Of a DNA stretch of 64,000 nt, positions 19,521-28,432 are shown one piece after another. Numbering within the stretch: position 1 is the first letter of the stretch; every line of letters begins with the position of its first letter. Position numbers and translations under genes: made by a program. Where the stretch lies: assembly GCA_963794185.1 (NCBI GenBank), contig CAWCDM010000088.1, forward strand, positions 11,691 through 75,690, read 5' to 3'. The notes under the pieces are model-generated. The model was not told the origin of the DNA. It searched no databases and saw only the letters and a list, made by a program, of their open reading frames with translations. This DNA comes from JAMXLO01 sp963794185. GTDB taxonomy: Bacteria; Pseudomonadota; Alphaproteobacteria; Acetobacterales; Acetobacteraceae.

Positions 19521-20442
19521 ATGACCCGCGTCGCAGTGCTCTACGGTGGCATCTCCGCCGAGCGCGAGGTCAGCCTGTCGACCGGCGCGCAGGTGATCAT
19601 CGCCCTTCGCGAGGCGGGGTTCGAGGTGACCGCGATCGAGGTGGGCGAAGACCTCACCGCCGTCCTCGCAGCACTCAGCCCGCCGCCGGACGCCGCCTTC
19701 AACGCGCTGCACGGCCGGTTCGGCGAGGATGGCGCGATCCAGGGCGTGCTCGACTGGCTCGCCATCCCCTACACGCATTCCGGCGTCCGCGCTTCGGCGC
19801 TCGCCATGGACAAGGTTGCCGCCAAGGCGGTGTTCGCCGCCGCCGGCCTGCCGATCGCGCGCGGGCGCGTCGTGCGGACCGACGAACTGGAGGCCGCCGA
19901 TCCGTTGCCGCTGCCCTACGTGGTGAAGCCGATGAACGAGGGCTCATCGGTCGGCGTGGAGATCGTCAAGAAGGGCGACAACCGGCGCGCCGAGATCGCC
20001 CGCGCCTGGCGCTTCGGCAACGCCGCGCTGGTCGAGGAGTACATCCCCGGCCGCGAACTCACCGTCGGCGTGATGGGCGACCGCGCGCTCGCGGTAACCG
20101 AGATCTTCGCCGAAGCCGGCGTCTTCTACGACTACGAGTTCAAAATACGCCGATGGCGGCTCGCGCCACATCATCCCCGCCCGCGTGCATCCGGACATGT
20201 ACGACCGCGCACTCAATGTCGCACTTGCCGCGCACCGCGCGCTGGGCTGCCGCGGCGCGACGCGCGCCGACTTCCGCTACGACGACACGTCAGGCGAGCC
20301 GGGCCGCCTCGTGCTGCTCGAGATCAACACGCAGCCCGGCCTCACGCCCACGTCGCTGCTGCCCGAGCAGGCGGCGCATCGCGGCATGAGTTTTCCCCAG
20401 CTTTGCGCCTGGATGGTGGAGAACGCGGCATGTCGCGTGTAG
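19521..20442 (+). CDS. ddlB: D-alanine-D-alanine ligase
   Basis: ATP-grasp ligase making D-Ala-D-Ala for MurF. Motifs: VLYGGISAEREVSLSTG, NALHGRFGEDGAIQG, PYTHSGVRASALAMDK, KPMNEGSSVGVEIV, EEYIPGRELTVGVMG, EINTQPGLTPTSLLPEQA. One surplus base near 20147 (FKIRRW versus FKYADGGSRHIIPA) shifts the frame. ATG 19521 follows the preceding palindromic element, whose arm appears to be the RBS. The 3' end overlaps ftsQ by 13 bp in another frame. Confidence 0.93.
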
Positions 20443-21296
20443 TCCGCGGTCCGCGCCATACGATCAGCGACCGCCCCGGCCGCCTGAAGCTGCTGCTGCG
20501 CCGGCAGAAGCACCTGCTGCGCCCCGCCGGCTGGGTTGGCCTTGCGCTCGCCGTGATTCTGCTCGGTGAAATCGCGCTGCGTTCGACGGCGCCCGGCGGT
20601 TCGCTCGCCACGCTGCGCGAACGCTTCGGCGGCGCCACCGCGTTCGCCGGCCTGCGCGTCACCGACATCGTGATCGAAGGGCGCGAAAATACGCCAGAAC
20701 CGCTGCTTCGCGCGGCGCTCGGCGTGAGCCTGGGCGATCCCATTCTCGGCTTTTCGGTGGAACTGGCGCGCCAGCGCCTGGCGACGCTGAACTGGGTGGA
20801 GCACGCCACGGTGGAGCGGCGGCTTCCCGGCACCGTCGTCGTCTATCTGCAGGAACGCCGCCCGTTCGCCATTTGGCAGAACCAGGGCAAATTCGTGCTG
20901 ATCGACCGGACCGGCCAGCAGGTCGCGAACCAGAATGTCGCGGAATTCCAGAAATTCCCGCTCGTTGTCGGACCCGGGGCCGCCGCCGCCGCGGCGACGC
21001 TGATCGATGCGCTGAGCGATCGGCCCGACCTGCAGAAGCGTGTCGTCGCCGCGGTGCGCATCGCCGAGCGGCGCTGGAACCTGCACCTCGACAACGGCGC
21101 CGACGTGCTGCTGCCGGAGGGACACGAGGTCGCCGCACTCGATCGGCTGGCAAAGCTCCAGCAGGAGCACGCCCTGCTCGACCGGCCGCTCGCCGCCATC
21201 GACATGCGCCTTGCCGACCGGCTCGTGCTGCGTCCGAAACCCGAGCCGCATACCGATGCCGCCGCCGCCCCGCCGCCGCCGAAGCAGCCCACGTGA
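20430..21296 (+). CDS. ftsQ: Cell division protein FtsQ
   Basis: Bitopic divisome protein. 288 aa, intact. Basic cytoplasmic N-terminus (RLKLLLRRQKHLLR), one TM helix (GWVGLALAVILLGEIAL), POTRA domain (FAGLRVTDIVIEGRENTPE, LGVSLGDPILGF, NWVEHATVERRLPGTVVVYL) and the FtsQ beta domain (ERRPFAIWQNQGKFVLIDRT). The tail is Pro/Ala-rich. ATG lies inside the end of ddlB, implying coupling. Confidence 0.93.
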   Translation: MSRVVRGPRHTISDRPGRLKLLLRRQKHLLRPAGWVGLALAVILLGEIALRSTAPGGSLATLRERFGGATAFAGLRVTDIVIEGRENTPEPLLRAALGVSLGDPILGFSVELARQRLATLNWVEHATVERRLPGTVVVYLQERRPFAIWQNQGKFVLIDRTGQQVANQNVAEFQKFPLVVGPGAAAAAATLIDALSDRPDLQKRVVAAVRIAERRWNLHLDNGADVLLPEGHEVAALDRLAKLQQEHALLDRPLAAIDMRLADRLVLRPKPEPHTDAAAAPPPPKQPT

Positions 21297-21339
21297 CCGG
21301 AGCCGACACGATGAACCCTCTAGCAGGCTGCGGAAGAAT

Positions 21340-21475
21340 GGCCGCAAGGCCAGGGGCTCTGCCCCTGCACCCCGCCAAGGACAAGTCCTTGGAACCACTT
21401 ACTTTCAGTGATGGGGGTCTGGGGCCTCAGGTCCCAGCGGGTCCAGGGCGGAGCCCTGGCCTTCCGCTTTCCTCA
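21340..21475. repeat. Palindrome-rich repeat between ftsQ and ftsA
   Basis: A run of short inverted pairs: CAGGGGCTCTGCCCCTG, CCAAGGACAAGTCCTTGG, GGGGTCTGGGGCCTCAGGTCCC and CCAGGGCGGAGCCCTGG. Such GGGGCTCTGCCCC modules typify dispersed elements of high-GC Acetobacteraceae genomes (general knowledge, not checked). No other copy was noticed in this window. It separates ftsQ from ftsA by ~210 bp. Confidence 0.6.
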
Positions 21476-21506
21476 GCCCACCAGACCGGAGCGTGCCTTG
21501 AATGAC

Positions 21507-22799
21507 ATGTCGCGTCGCGTGCTGCCGCCTCCGCCGGCCGGGCCGGAGGATACCGCGCGTCCGCGCCATGGGCGCACCGGACCGTTCGGCGTGCTGGACA
21601 TCGGCACAACCAAGATCGCCTGCCTGATCGGGCGCGTCGAAAGCGACGGAACGCTGCGCGTGCTCGGCTTCGGCTGGCAGAAGGGCCGCGGCGTGCGCGG
21701 CGGCGCCATCGTCGATCTCGACGAAGCCGAGCGCGCGATTCGGGCGTCGGTCGGCCAGGCCGAGGACATGGCGGACACGCGGCTTCGCGCGGTCACACTC
21801 AACCTGACGTGCGGCCAGCCGGAATCGCGTCTGTTCAACGTGCAATGGCCGGTCGGCGGGCGCGCGGTGGAAGAGCATGACATCCGCCGCGTGGTGAACG
21901 AGGGCCGGGCACGCGCCGCCGCCGAAGGGCGCGAGCCGATCCACGCCATGCCTTTGGCATTCTCGGTGGACCAGACCGATCGGGTGGCGGATCCGCGCGG
22001 GCTGTTCTGCGACGAGCTGAGTGCGCGGCTGCATATAATCGACGCGGCCACGACGGCGCTGCGTTCGCTCGGCGCCTGCATCGCGCGCTGCGATCTCGAT
22101 ATCGGCGAACTGGTGTCCGCGCCGATGGCCGCGGGCCTCGCAACGCTGGTCGCCGATGAACGCGAACTCGGCGCGACCGTCATCGACATGGGCGGCGGCA
22201 CCACGGGGATGGCGGTGTTCGCCGAAGGCCAGTTGCTGCACACCGCGCAGCTTCCGGTCGGCGGCGTGCATGTCACCAACGATCTCGCCCGTCTGCTGTC
22301 AACGCCGGTCGCGCATGCGGAACGTTTGAAGACCCTGTACGGCAGCGCCCAGTCCAGCCCCGACGATGAACGCGAAATGCTGCCGGTGCCGCTGGTCGGC
22401 GAGGAAGAGCACCAGATCGCCAAGGTGCCGCGCAGCATGGTGGTGAACATCATTCGCCCGCGGCTGGAAGAAACCTTCGAGATGGTGAAGGAGCGGCTGG
22501 ACAGCTCCGGCCTTACGCGCGCGGCCGGACAGCGCGTGGTGCTGACCGGCGGCGCCTGCCAGCTTGGCGGCGTCCGCGAGATGGCGGGCCGGATCATCAA
22601 CAAGCAGGTGCGTCTGGGGCGGCCGATTGCACTGCGCGGCCTGCCCGACTCGGCATCCGGGCCCGCCTTCGCCACCGCCGCCGGCCTGCTCGCCTGGGCG
22701 GCCGGCGAGGGCCGCATCATGCACGACGTCGATCTGGATACCGAGCGGCCTTCGGGATTCATCCGGCGCGTCGTGAATTTTTTGAAAGAGCGCGTCTGA
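21507..22799 (+). CDS. ftsA: Cell division protein FtsA
   Basis: Actin-like ATPase tethering FtsZ to the membrane. 430 aa from ATG 21507 (TTG 21498 also in frame), intact. Phosphate-1 motif GVLDIGTTKIACLIG, 1C-domain segment NLTCGQPESRLFN, phosphate-2 VIDMGGGTTGMAVF, adenosine motif VLTGGACQLGG, and a C-terminal amphipathic membrane-targeting helix FIRRVVNFLKERV. It precedes ftsZ by 73 bp. Confidence 0.96.
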   Translation: MSRRVLPPPPAGPEDTARPRHGRTGPFGVLDIGTTKIACLIGRVESDGTLRVLGFGWQKGRGVRGGAIVDLDEAERAIRASVGQAEDMADTRLRAVTLNLTCGQPESRLFNVQWPVGGRAVEEHDIRRVVNEGRARAAAEGREPIHAMPLAFSVDQTDRVADPRGLFCDELSARLHIIDAATTALRSLGACIARCDLDIGELVSAPMAAGLATLVADERELGATVIDMGGGTTGMAVFAEGQLLHTAQLPVGGVHVTNDLARLLSTPVAHAERLKTLYGSAQSSPDDEREMLPVPLVGEEEHQIAKVPRSMVVNIIRPRLEETFEMVKERLDSSGLTRAAGQRVVLTGGACQLGGVREMAGRIINKQVRLGRPIALRGLPDSASGPAFATAAGLLAWAAGEGRIMHDVDLDTERPSGFIRRVVNFLKERV

Positions 22800-22872
22800 T
22801 GCACGGCGCGAATCGAGGCAATTGTCGTAACAGCCGATTCAACCAATCGGCACGGCTGGGAGAGAAGTCGCT

Positions 22873-24477
22873 ATGACCCTGAATCTGACCATTCCACAGT
22901 CTTCGCATACCGACTTCAGCCCGCGCATCACCGTGATCGGTGTCGGCGGCGGCGGCACCAACGCGGTCGACAACATGATCGCCGCGAACCTGCAGGGTGT
23001 GGAGTTCGTCGTCGCGAACACCGATGCACAGCAGCTCATGCACAGTCGCGCGGACCGTCGCATCCAGCTCGGCCCGCACATCACGCAGGGTCTCGGCGCC
23101 GGCGCGAAGCCCGAGATCGGCAAGGCCGCGGCGGAGGAAGCGGCGGACGAGCTGTACCGCCACCTCGACGGCGCGCACATGGTGTTCATCACCGCCGGCA
23201 TGGGCGGCGGCACCGGCACCGGCGCGGGACCGGTGATCGCCCGCATGGCGCGCGAGCGCAACATCCTGACCGTCGGCGTGGTGACCAAGCCGTTCGGCTT
23301 CGAGGGCGTGCGCCGCGCGCGCTGTGCCGATCAGGGCATCGACGAGCTGCAGAAGTTCGTCGACACGCTGATCGTGATACCGAACCAGAATCTCTTCCGG
23401 ATGGCCAATGAGCGCACCACCTGGAAGGACGCGTTCAAGATGGCCGACCAGGTGCTCTACATGGGCGTGCGCGGCGTCACCGACCTGATGATGGCGCCCG
23501 GCCTGGTGAACCTCGACTTCGCCGATATCCGCACGGTGATGGCGGAGATGGGCAAGGCGATGATGGGCACCGGCGAGGCCGACGGCGAGAACCGCGCCAT
23601 CCGCGCCGCCGAGGCGGCGATCAGCAATCCGCTGCTGGAAGACACCTCGATGTCGGGCGCGCGCGGCCTGCTGATCAACATCACCGGCGGCGACGACCTG
23701 ACGCTGTTCGAGGTGGATCAGGCGGCGAACCGCATCCGCGAGGAGGTCGACGAGGAGGCCAACATCATCTTCGGCTCGGCGATCGATCCGGAACTGCAGG
23801 GGCGCATCCGCGTCTCGGTCGTCGCGACCGGCATCGATACGCCGATCCAGGCCGAGCGAGAGCGTCCGCGGCTGGTCGCGGTCAACGGCGGGGCGATGCC
23901 GGCGCCGGCGCCGATCCCGCTGCCCATGCATGCGACGGGCGGGCCGGGTCTGGCCGCGGCGATGTCGGCGGGCGGCGGGTCCGGTCATGCACCGATGACG
24001 GCCCACGCCCTGCGGCAGGCCGCGCAGCAGGATCGCGGCATCGGGCGGTGCACAGGCAGGCAGCCCGATGGCGGAGGCACTGCGCGGCGGTTGCCGCTGC
24101 AGTCACGCCGGTGCAGGCCATGTCGGCGACCTTGCAGGCCCTGGGCGGTCGGTCCGCGTCGGCGCACCAGGCCGCGCCCCATGCGGCGTCATCCGGGGCG
24201 AGCCTGTTCGCCGATCCATCGCGTCCGGTGTCCGCCGCCGCGCCGGGCCAGCCCGCGGCCGAGGCATCCCGCCCGAGCCTGTTCAGCACGGTGACCGGGG
24301 CCTTCCGCCGGCGCAACCAACCCGTTGGCCGCGCCGTCCGGACCGGCGCCGGCCAGGGCGGAGCCGGTGGTCCACGAGCCTCGCCCCGAACAGCCGCGGG
24401 CCTCGGTCCAGCAGACCGCTGGAGACGAGGTGACGGGGCTCGATATTCCCGCGTTCCTGCGACGCCAGTCGTCGTAG
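22873..24477 (+). CDS. ftsZ: Cell division GTPase FtsZ
   Basis: Tubulin-like GTPase forming the Z ring. ITVIGVGGGGTNAVDNM, tubulin signature GMGGGTGTGAGP, NLDFADIRTVM and GSAIDPELQGRIRVSVVATG define the core (residues ~15-325), intact. A low-complexity Ala/Pro linker follows and crosses three frame changes (about 24046, 24090, 24323) before the conserved C-terminal FtsA/ZipA-binding peptide GLDIPAFLRRQSS and TAG at 24475. Recovering that peptide supports the full-length reading. Confidence 0.95.
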
Positions 24478-24654
24478 GCCGGCCGCATCCTGGGCGGCAA
24501 AGAAATCCACAGCATCAATGGGTTATACCGAAACACTCAGAAACAAACATTGACTGGCCAAGCTCGGCGGCGGACAACTAGCCTGGGTTCCTCTGGTGCC
24601 GCCCGATTCGCGACGCCCGGGATGGACGAAACGAGGCGAAACGAGACGAGGCGT

Positions 24655-25584
24655 ATGGACGCTCTGCCGCTGAACCTGGGCTCTGAGCTCGCCACGTGGC
24701 GCCAACGGACGCTGAAGGCGCCGATCGGCTGCGTCGGCGTGGGTCTGCACTCCGGACTGCGCGTCAACATGACCCTGCGGCCGGCGCCAGCGCGTCACGG
24801 CATCGTCTTCCACCGCACCGATCTTGGGGTCGATATCCCGGCGCGCTTCGATCATGTGGTGGACACGCGGCTGGCCACCGTGCTGGGCCTCGACGACGGG
24901 ACTGCCCGGATCGGCACGGTCGAGCACCTGATGGCGGCGCTTGCCGGCAGCCACATCGACAATGCGGTGATCGAGGTCGATGGACCGGAGCTGCCGATTC
25001 TCGACGGGTCCGCCGCCCCGTTCTTGTTCCTGCTGGATTGCGCCGGGAGCGTCGAACAGGAGGCGCCGCGGCCGATGATCCTGGTGCATCGCCGGGTCCG
25101 CGTCAGCGACGGCGACGCCTTCGCGGAACTGCGTCCGCCGGCGCCGGGCAGCCCGGGCCTCGATATGGCGATGTCGATCGATTTCAGTGCGGCCGCGATC
25201 GGCCGCCAGGCGCTTTCGCTGGACCTCACGCCCGAGAGCTTCCGCCGCGAACTCGCGCGCGCCCGCACATTCACGCTCGTCCAGGAAATCGACCAGATGC
25301 GCGCCGCGGGCTTTGCCCTGGGCGGCAGCCTGGACAATGCGGTCGTAGTCGATGAGGCGCGCGTGCTGAATCCGGCCGGGCTGCGCATGCCGGACGAGTT
25401 CGCCCGGCACAAGATGCTGGACGCCGTGGGCGACCTGGCACTGGCCGGCGCACAGATCTGCGGCCGGTTCATCGCGCATCGCTCTGGCCATGCGCTGAAC
25501 AACCGGCTGCTGCATGCGCTGTTCAGCGAGGTTTCGGCGCTTCAGGAGATCCCGGCGGAACCGCTGGCGGCCGAAGCTGCCTGA
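24655..25584 (+). CDS. lpxC: UDP-3-O-acyl-N-acetylglucosamine deacetylase LpxC
   Basis: Zinc deacetylase, committed step of lipid A synthesis. 309 aa, intact. Zinc/catalytic motifs: GVGLHSG, GTVEHLMAAL, LDGSAAPF, HKMLDAVGDLAL and HRSGHALNN. ATG 24655 (MDALPLNLGSEL) chosen; in-frame ATG 24622 would add 11 charged residues from an ACGA-repeat leader. The 177-bp spacer after ftsZ contains TTGACT (24551-24556) without a convincing -10. Confidence 0.95.
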   Translation: MDALPLNLGSELATWRQRTLKAPIGCVGVGLHSGLRVNMTLRPAPARHGIVFHRTDLGVDIPARFDHVVDTRLATVLGLDDGTARIGTVEHLMAALAGSHIDNAVIEVDGPELPILDGSAAPFLFLLDCAGSVEQEAPRPMILVHRRVRVSDGDAFAELRPPAPGSPGLDMAMSIDFSAAAIGRQALSLDLTPESFRRELARARTFTLVQEIDQMRAAGFALGGSLDNAVVVDEARVLNPAGLRMPDEFARHKMLDAVGDLALAGAQICGRFIAHRSGHALNNRLLHALFSEVSALQEIPAEPLAAEAA

Positions 25585-25663
25585 GCGCTGCCGCGGCTGA
25601 GTGGGCGTGCCGCTGCCGGTCCGGCCGCTTCGCACCGCGGTTCGACATGGTATAAACGCCGTG

Positions 25664-26536
25664 ATGGAACAGAATCGCATGATGTCCCTTCGTGGGTGGC
25701 GTCGCTTCGCGCTGGGCGTGGCCGTGCTGCTTCCCGTGCTTGCCGGCTGCGGCAGTTCCAAGGAGGACGAGGCCAAGACCAGCGACAACGCGCCCCCGGC
25801 GCCGGTCGAGGACCTGTACAACAACGGCGTCGATGCGCTGAACGCTCGCCGCTTCTCGTCCGCCACCGATCAGTTCAACCTGGTGGAGCAGAACTATCCG
25901 TATTCGTCCTGGGCAGTGAATGCCCAGCTCATGCAGGGCTACACGCAATATCTGCAGAACCATTACACCGATGCGATCGGCACGCTGGACCGCTTCATCC
26001 AGCTGCATCCGACGCATCGCGACGTGGCCTATGCGTATTACCTGCGCGCGCTGTCGTATTACGAGCAGATCGCCGACATCCAGCGTGACCAGCGGGGCAC
26101 CGATCTGGCGATGAACGCGCTCCAGGAGGTGGTGAACCGCTTCCCGGACAGCGCCTATGCACGCGATGCGCGGCTGAAGATCGACCTGTGCCGCGACCAT
26201 CTTGCCGGCAAGGAGATGGAAATCGGCCGCTGGTACGAGAGCCAGCACCTCTACGAAGCGGCAATCGGGCGGTTCCAGCGGGTGGTGGATGACTACCAGA
26301 CCACCAACCACGTGCCGGAGGCCCTGCACCGGCTGACCGAGATCTATCTGATCCTCGGCCTGCGCGACCAGGCGAAGAAGACCGCCTCGGTGCTGGGGTA
26401 CAACTATCCCGGCAGCCAATGGTACGAGGACAGCTACAACAACCTGTTCGACGATGGGCTGGTGCAGCAGGCCGGGCCGCAGCGCCCACCGGATGATCGC
26501 GGCTTCTTCGCCCGCGCCTGGCACTCGATCTTCTGA
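25664..26536 (+). CDS. bamD: Outer-membrane assembly lipoprotein BamD (ComL)
   Basis: TPR lipoprotein of the BAM complex. 290 aa, intact. N-terminal signal with lipobox VLAGCGSS (mature Cys ~29), then five TPR-like helical pairs (DLYNNGVDALNARRFSSAT, FIQLHPTHRDVAYAYYLRA, VVNRFPDSAYARDARL, LYEAAIGRFQRVVDDY, ALHRLTEIYLILGL). ATG 25664 or 25679 are both plausible; each retains the basic N-region. Position after lpxC and before recN is typical of alphaproteobacteria. Confidence 0.93.
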   Translation: MEQNRMMSLRGWRRFALGVAVLLPVLAGCGSSKEDEAKTSDNAPPAPVEDLYNNGVDALNARRFSSATDQFNLVEQNYPYSSWAVNAQLMQGYTQYLQNHYTDAIGTLDRFIQLHPTHRDVAYAYYLRALSYYEQIADIQRDQRGTDLAMNALQEVVNRFPDSAYARDARLKIDLCRDHLAGKEMEIGRWYESQHLYEAAIGRFQRVVDDYQTTNHVPEALHRLTEIYLILGLRDQAKKTASVLGYNYPGSQWYEDSYNNLFDDGLVQQAGPQRPPDDRGFFARAWHSIF

Positions 26537-26562
26537 TCGAATGCGGCAGCCGGCGCCGCCGC

Positions 26563-28254
26563 ATGCTTAGTGCGCTGTCCATCCGCGACGTGGTGCTGAT
26601 CGAGCGGCTGGACCTGTCGTTCGGCGCCGGCCTGACCGTGCTCACCGGGGAGACCGGGGCGGGAAAGTCGATCCTGCTGGATAGCCTCGGCCTTGCGCTT
26701 GGGGCCCGCGCGGAAACCGGATTGGTGCGTCCGGGCGCCGAGCATGCCAGCGTGACCGCCTCGTTCGCACCGCCGGAGGGGCATCCGATCTGCGGTTTGC
26801 TGGCCGAGCAGGGGTTGGATGCGGAAGACGAGGTCGTGCTGCGGCGCGTGCTGACCAAGGACGGGCGGTCGCGCGCCTTCATCAACGACCAGCCGGTCGG
26901 CGTCGCGCTGTTGCGGCGCGCGGGGGCGCTGCTGGTGGAGGTGCAAGGCCAGCACGAGCAGATCGGCCTGGCCGATCCGGCGAGCCATGTCGCCATGCTC
27001 GATGCGTTCGGCGCGCCGCGGCCGCTGCGCGATGCGACCACGGCTGCGTGGCGCGACTGGCGCAATGCGCTGGCGGAGTTGCAGGCAGCGCGCGCGGCGA
27101 TCGCCGAGGCCGAGCGCGACGAGGCATGGCTGCGTCACGCGGTGGAGGAACTGGCTGGCCTGGCGCCGCAGGAAGGCGAGGAGGAGCGGCTGGCGAACGA
27201 GCGCCAGCGGTTGCAGCAGGGCGAGCGACGGGCCGAGGCGATCGCGGCTGCACTGGCTGAGCTGACGCCGCGCGACCGGCGCAGTTCCGGCCCGGCCGGC
27301 TCGTTGCGTGCCGCGTCACGCGCGTTGCAGCGACTGGTTGCGCCGAACCAGCCCGATGCCGTCAATCCGGCCGCGCCTGCCGTCGCTGCGCTGGAGCGTG
27401 CCGAGGAGGCGCTGGCCGAGGCGGAGAGCCTGCTGACCAGGATGTCAGCCGATGCCGATGCCGATCCGCGTCTGTTGGAGCAGGCTGAGGAACGCCTGTT
27501 CGCGCTGCGTGCGGTAGCGCGAAAGCATGCCGTCACGGTGCCGGATCTGCCGGCGCTGCTCGATACGCTGTGCACGCGGCTGGCAGCACTGGATACCGGT
27601 GCCGCCGAAGTGGCTGCATTGGAGCAGGCGGTCGGCCGTGCGCGCGAGGCGTATCAGGAAAGTGCTGCCTTGCTGGGGAGGACGCGCCGGATCGCTGCGA
27701 CCAGGCTGGATCGGGCGGTGGCCAGGGAACTGCCGCCGCTTCGGCTGGGCAAGGCGCGCTTTCACGCCGACGTGGTGGCGCTGGAGGAGGCCGACTGGGG
27801 GCCGGGCGGCGCGGACCTCGTGCGCTTCCTGATTGCCACCAATCCGGGGCAGGAGTTCGCTCTGCTGGGTCGGATCGCCTCGGGCGGCGAACTTTCCCGC
27901 CTTATGCTTGCGCTGAAGGTCGTGCTGTCATCCGGCTCGCCGGTGCCGACACTGGTGTTCGACGAGGTGGATGCCGATGTCGGCGGGGCCACTGCGGCGG
28001 CGGTCGGCGAACGGCTCACCAGGGTGGCAGAGCGGGTTCAGGTGCTGGTGGTGACTCACAGTCCGCAGGTGGCGGCGCGCGGCGGTGCGCATCTTCGGGT
28101 CTCAAAGCAGGCAACGCGGGGGCGTGCCGCAACGATGGTGGACCGGCTCGACGCGCGCGAACGCCGCGAGGAGATCGCCCGCATGCTGGCCGGCGAGACG
28201 GTCACCGAAGCGGCGCGCGCCGCGGCCGATGATCTGCTGGGAGCGACGGCATGA
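26563..28254 (+). CDS. recN: DNA repair ATPase RecN
   Basis: SMC-like protein of double-strand-break repair. 563 aa, intact. Walker A GETGAGKSILLDSLGLAL, QGQHEQIGLADP, a central Ala/Glu/Arg-rich coiled coil (~residues 150-400), ABC signature IASGGELSRLMLALK, Walker B VFDEVDADVGG and VTHSPQVAARG. Starts 26 bp after bamD. A palindromic element begins 13 bp beyond the stop. Confidence 0.96.
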   Translation: MLSALSIRDVVLIERLDLSFGAGLTVLTGETGAGKSILLDSLGLALGARAETGLVRPGAEHASVTASFAPPEGHPICGLLAEQGLDAEDEVVLRRVLTKDGRSRAFINDQPVGVALLRRAGALLVEVQGQHEQIGLADPASHVAMLDAFGAPRPLRDATTAAWRDWRNALAELQAARAAIAEAERDEAWLRHAVEELAGLAPQEGEEERLANERQRLQQGERRAEAIAAALAELTPRDRRSSGPAGSLRAASRALQRLVAPNQPDAVNPAAPAVAALERAEEALAEAESLLTRMSADADADPRLLEQAEERLFALRAVARKHAVTVPDLPALLDTLCTRLAALDTGAAEVAALEQAVGRAREAYQESAALLGRTRRIAATRLDRAVARELPPLRLGKARFHADVVALEEADWGPGGADLVRFLIATNPGQEFALLGRIASGGELSRLMLALKVVLSSGSPVPTLVFDEVDADVGGATAAAVGERLTRVAERVQVLVVTHSPQVAARGGAHLRVSKQATRGRAATMVDRLDARERREEIARMLAGETVTEAARAAADDLLGATA

Positions 28255-28266
28255 TCAACCATACCC

Positions 28267-28431
28267 GTACACCTCGCCCGCTTGCGGGAGAGGTCGAGGA
28301 GCGCCAGCGACGCGGGAGAGGGTGCATCCAGCGGCACGCGCCTGCTCCGGCACCCTCTCCCGTAGCGCGTTGCGCGCCGACCCCGGATCACGTCCGGGGC
28401 AGGCTCTCTCCCGCAAGCGGGCGAGGTGTAC
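28267..28431. repeat. Palindromic element between recN and ligA
   Basis: Left end GTACACCTCGCCCGCTTGCG, right end GCAAGCGGGCGAGGTGTAC, inner arms CGGGAGAGGGTG / CACCCTCTCCCG, plus a nested CCCCGGATCACGTCCGGGG. 165 bp. The right end stops 1 bp before the ligA GTG, and its GGGCGAGG is the only Shine-Dalgarno-like sequence for ligA. Confidence 0.9.
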
Positions 28432-28432
28432 G

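Noticed and set aside
24550..24580. lpxC promoter from TTGACT at 24551
   Set aside because: No acceptable -10 at 16-18 bp spacing.
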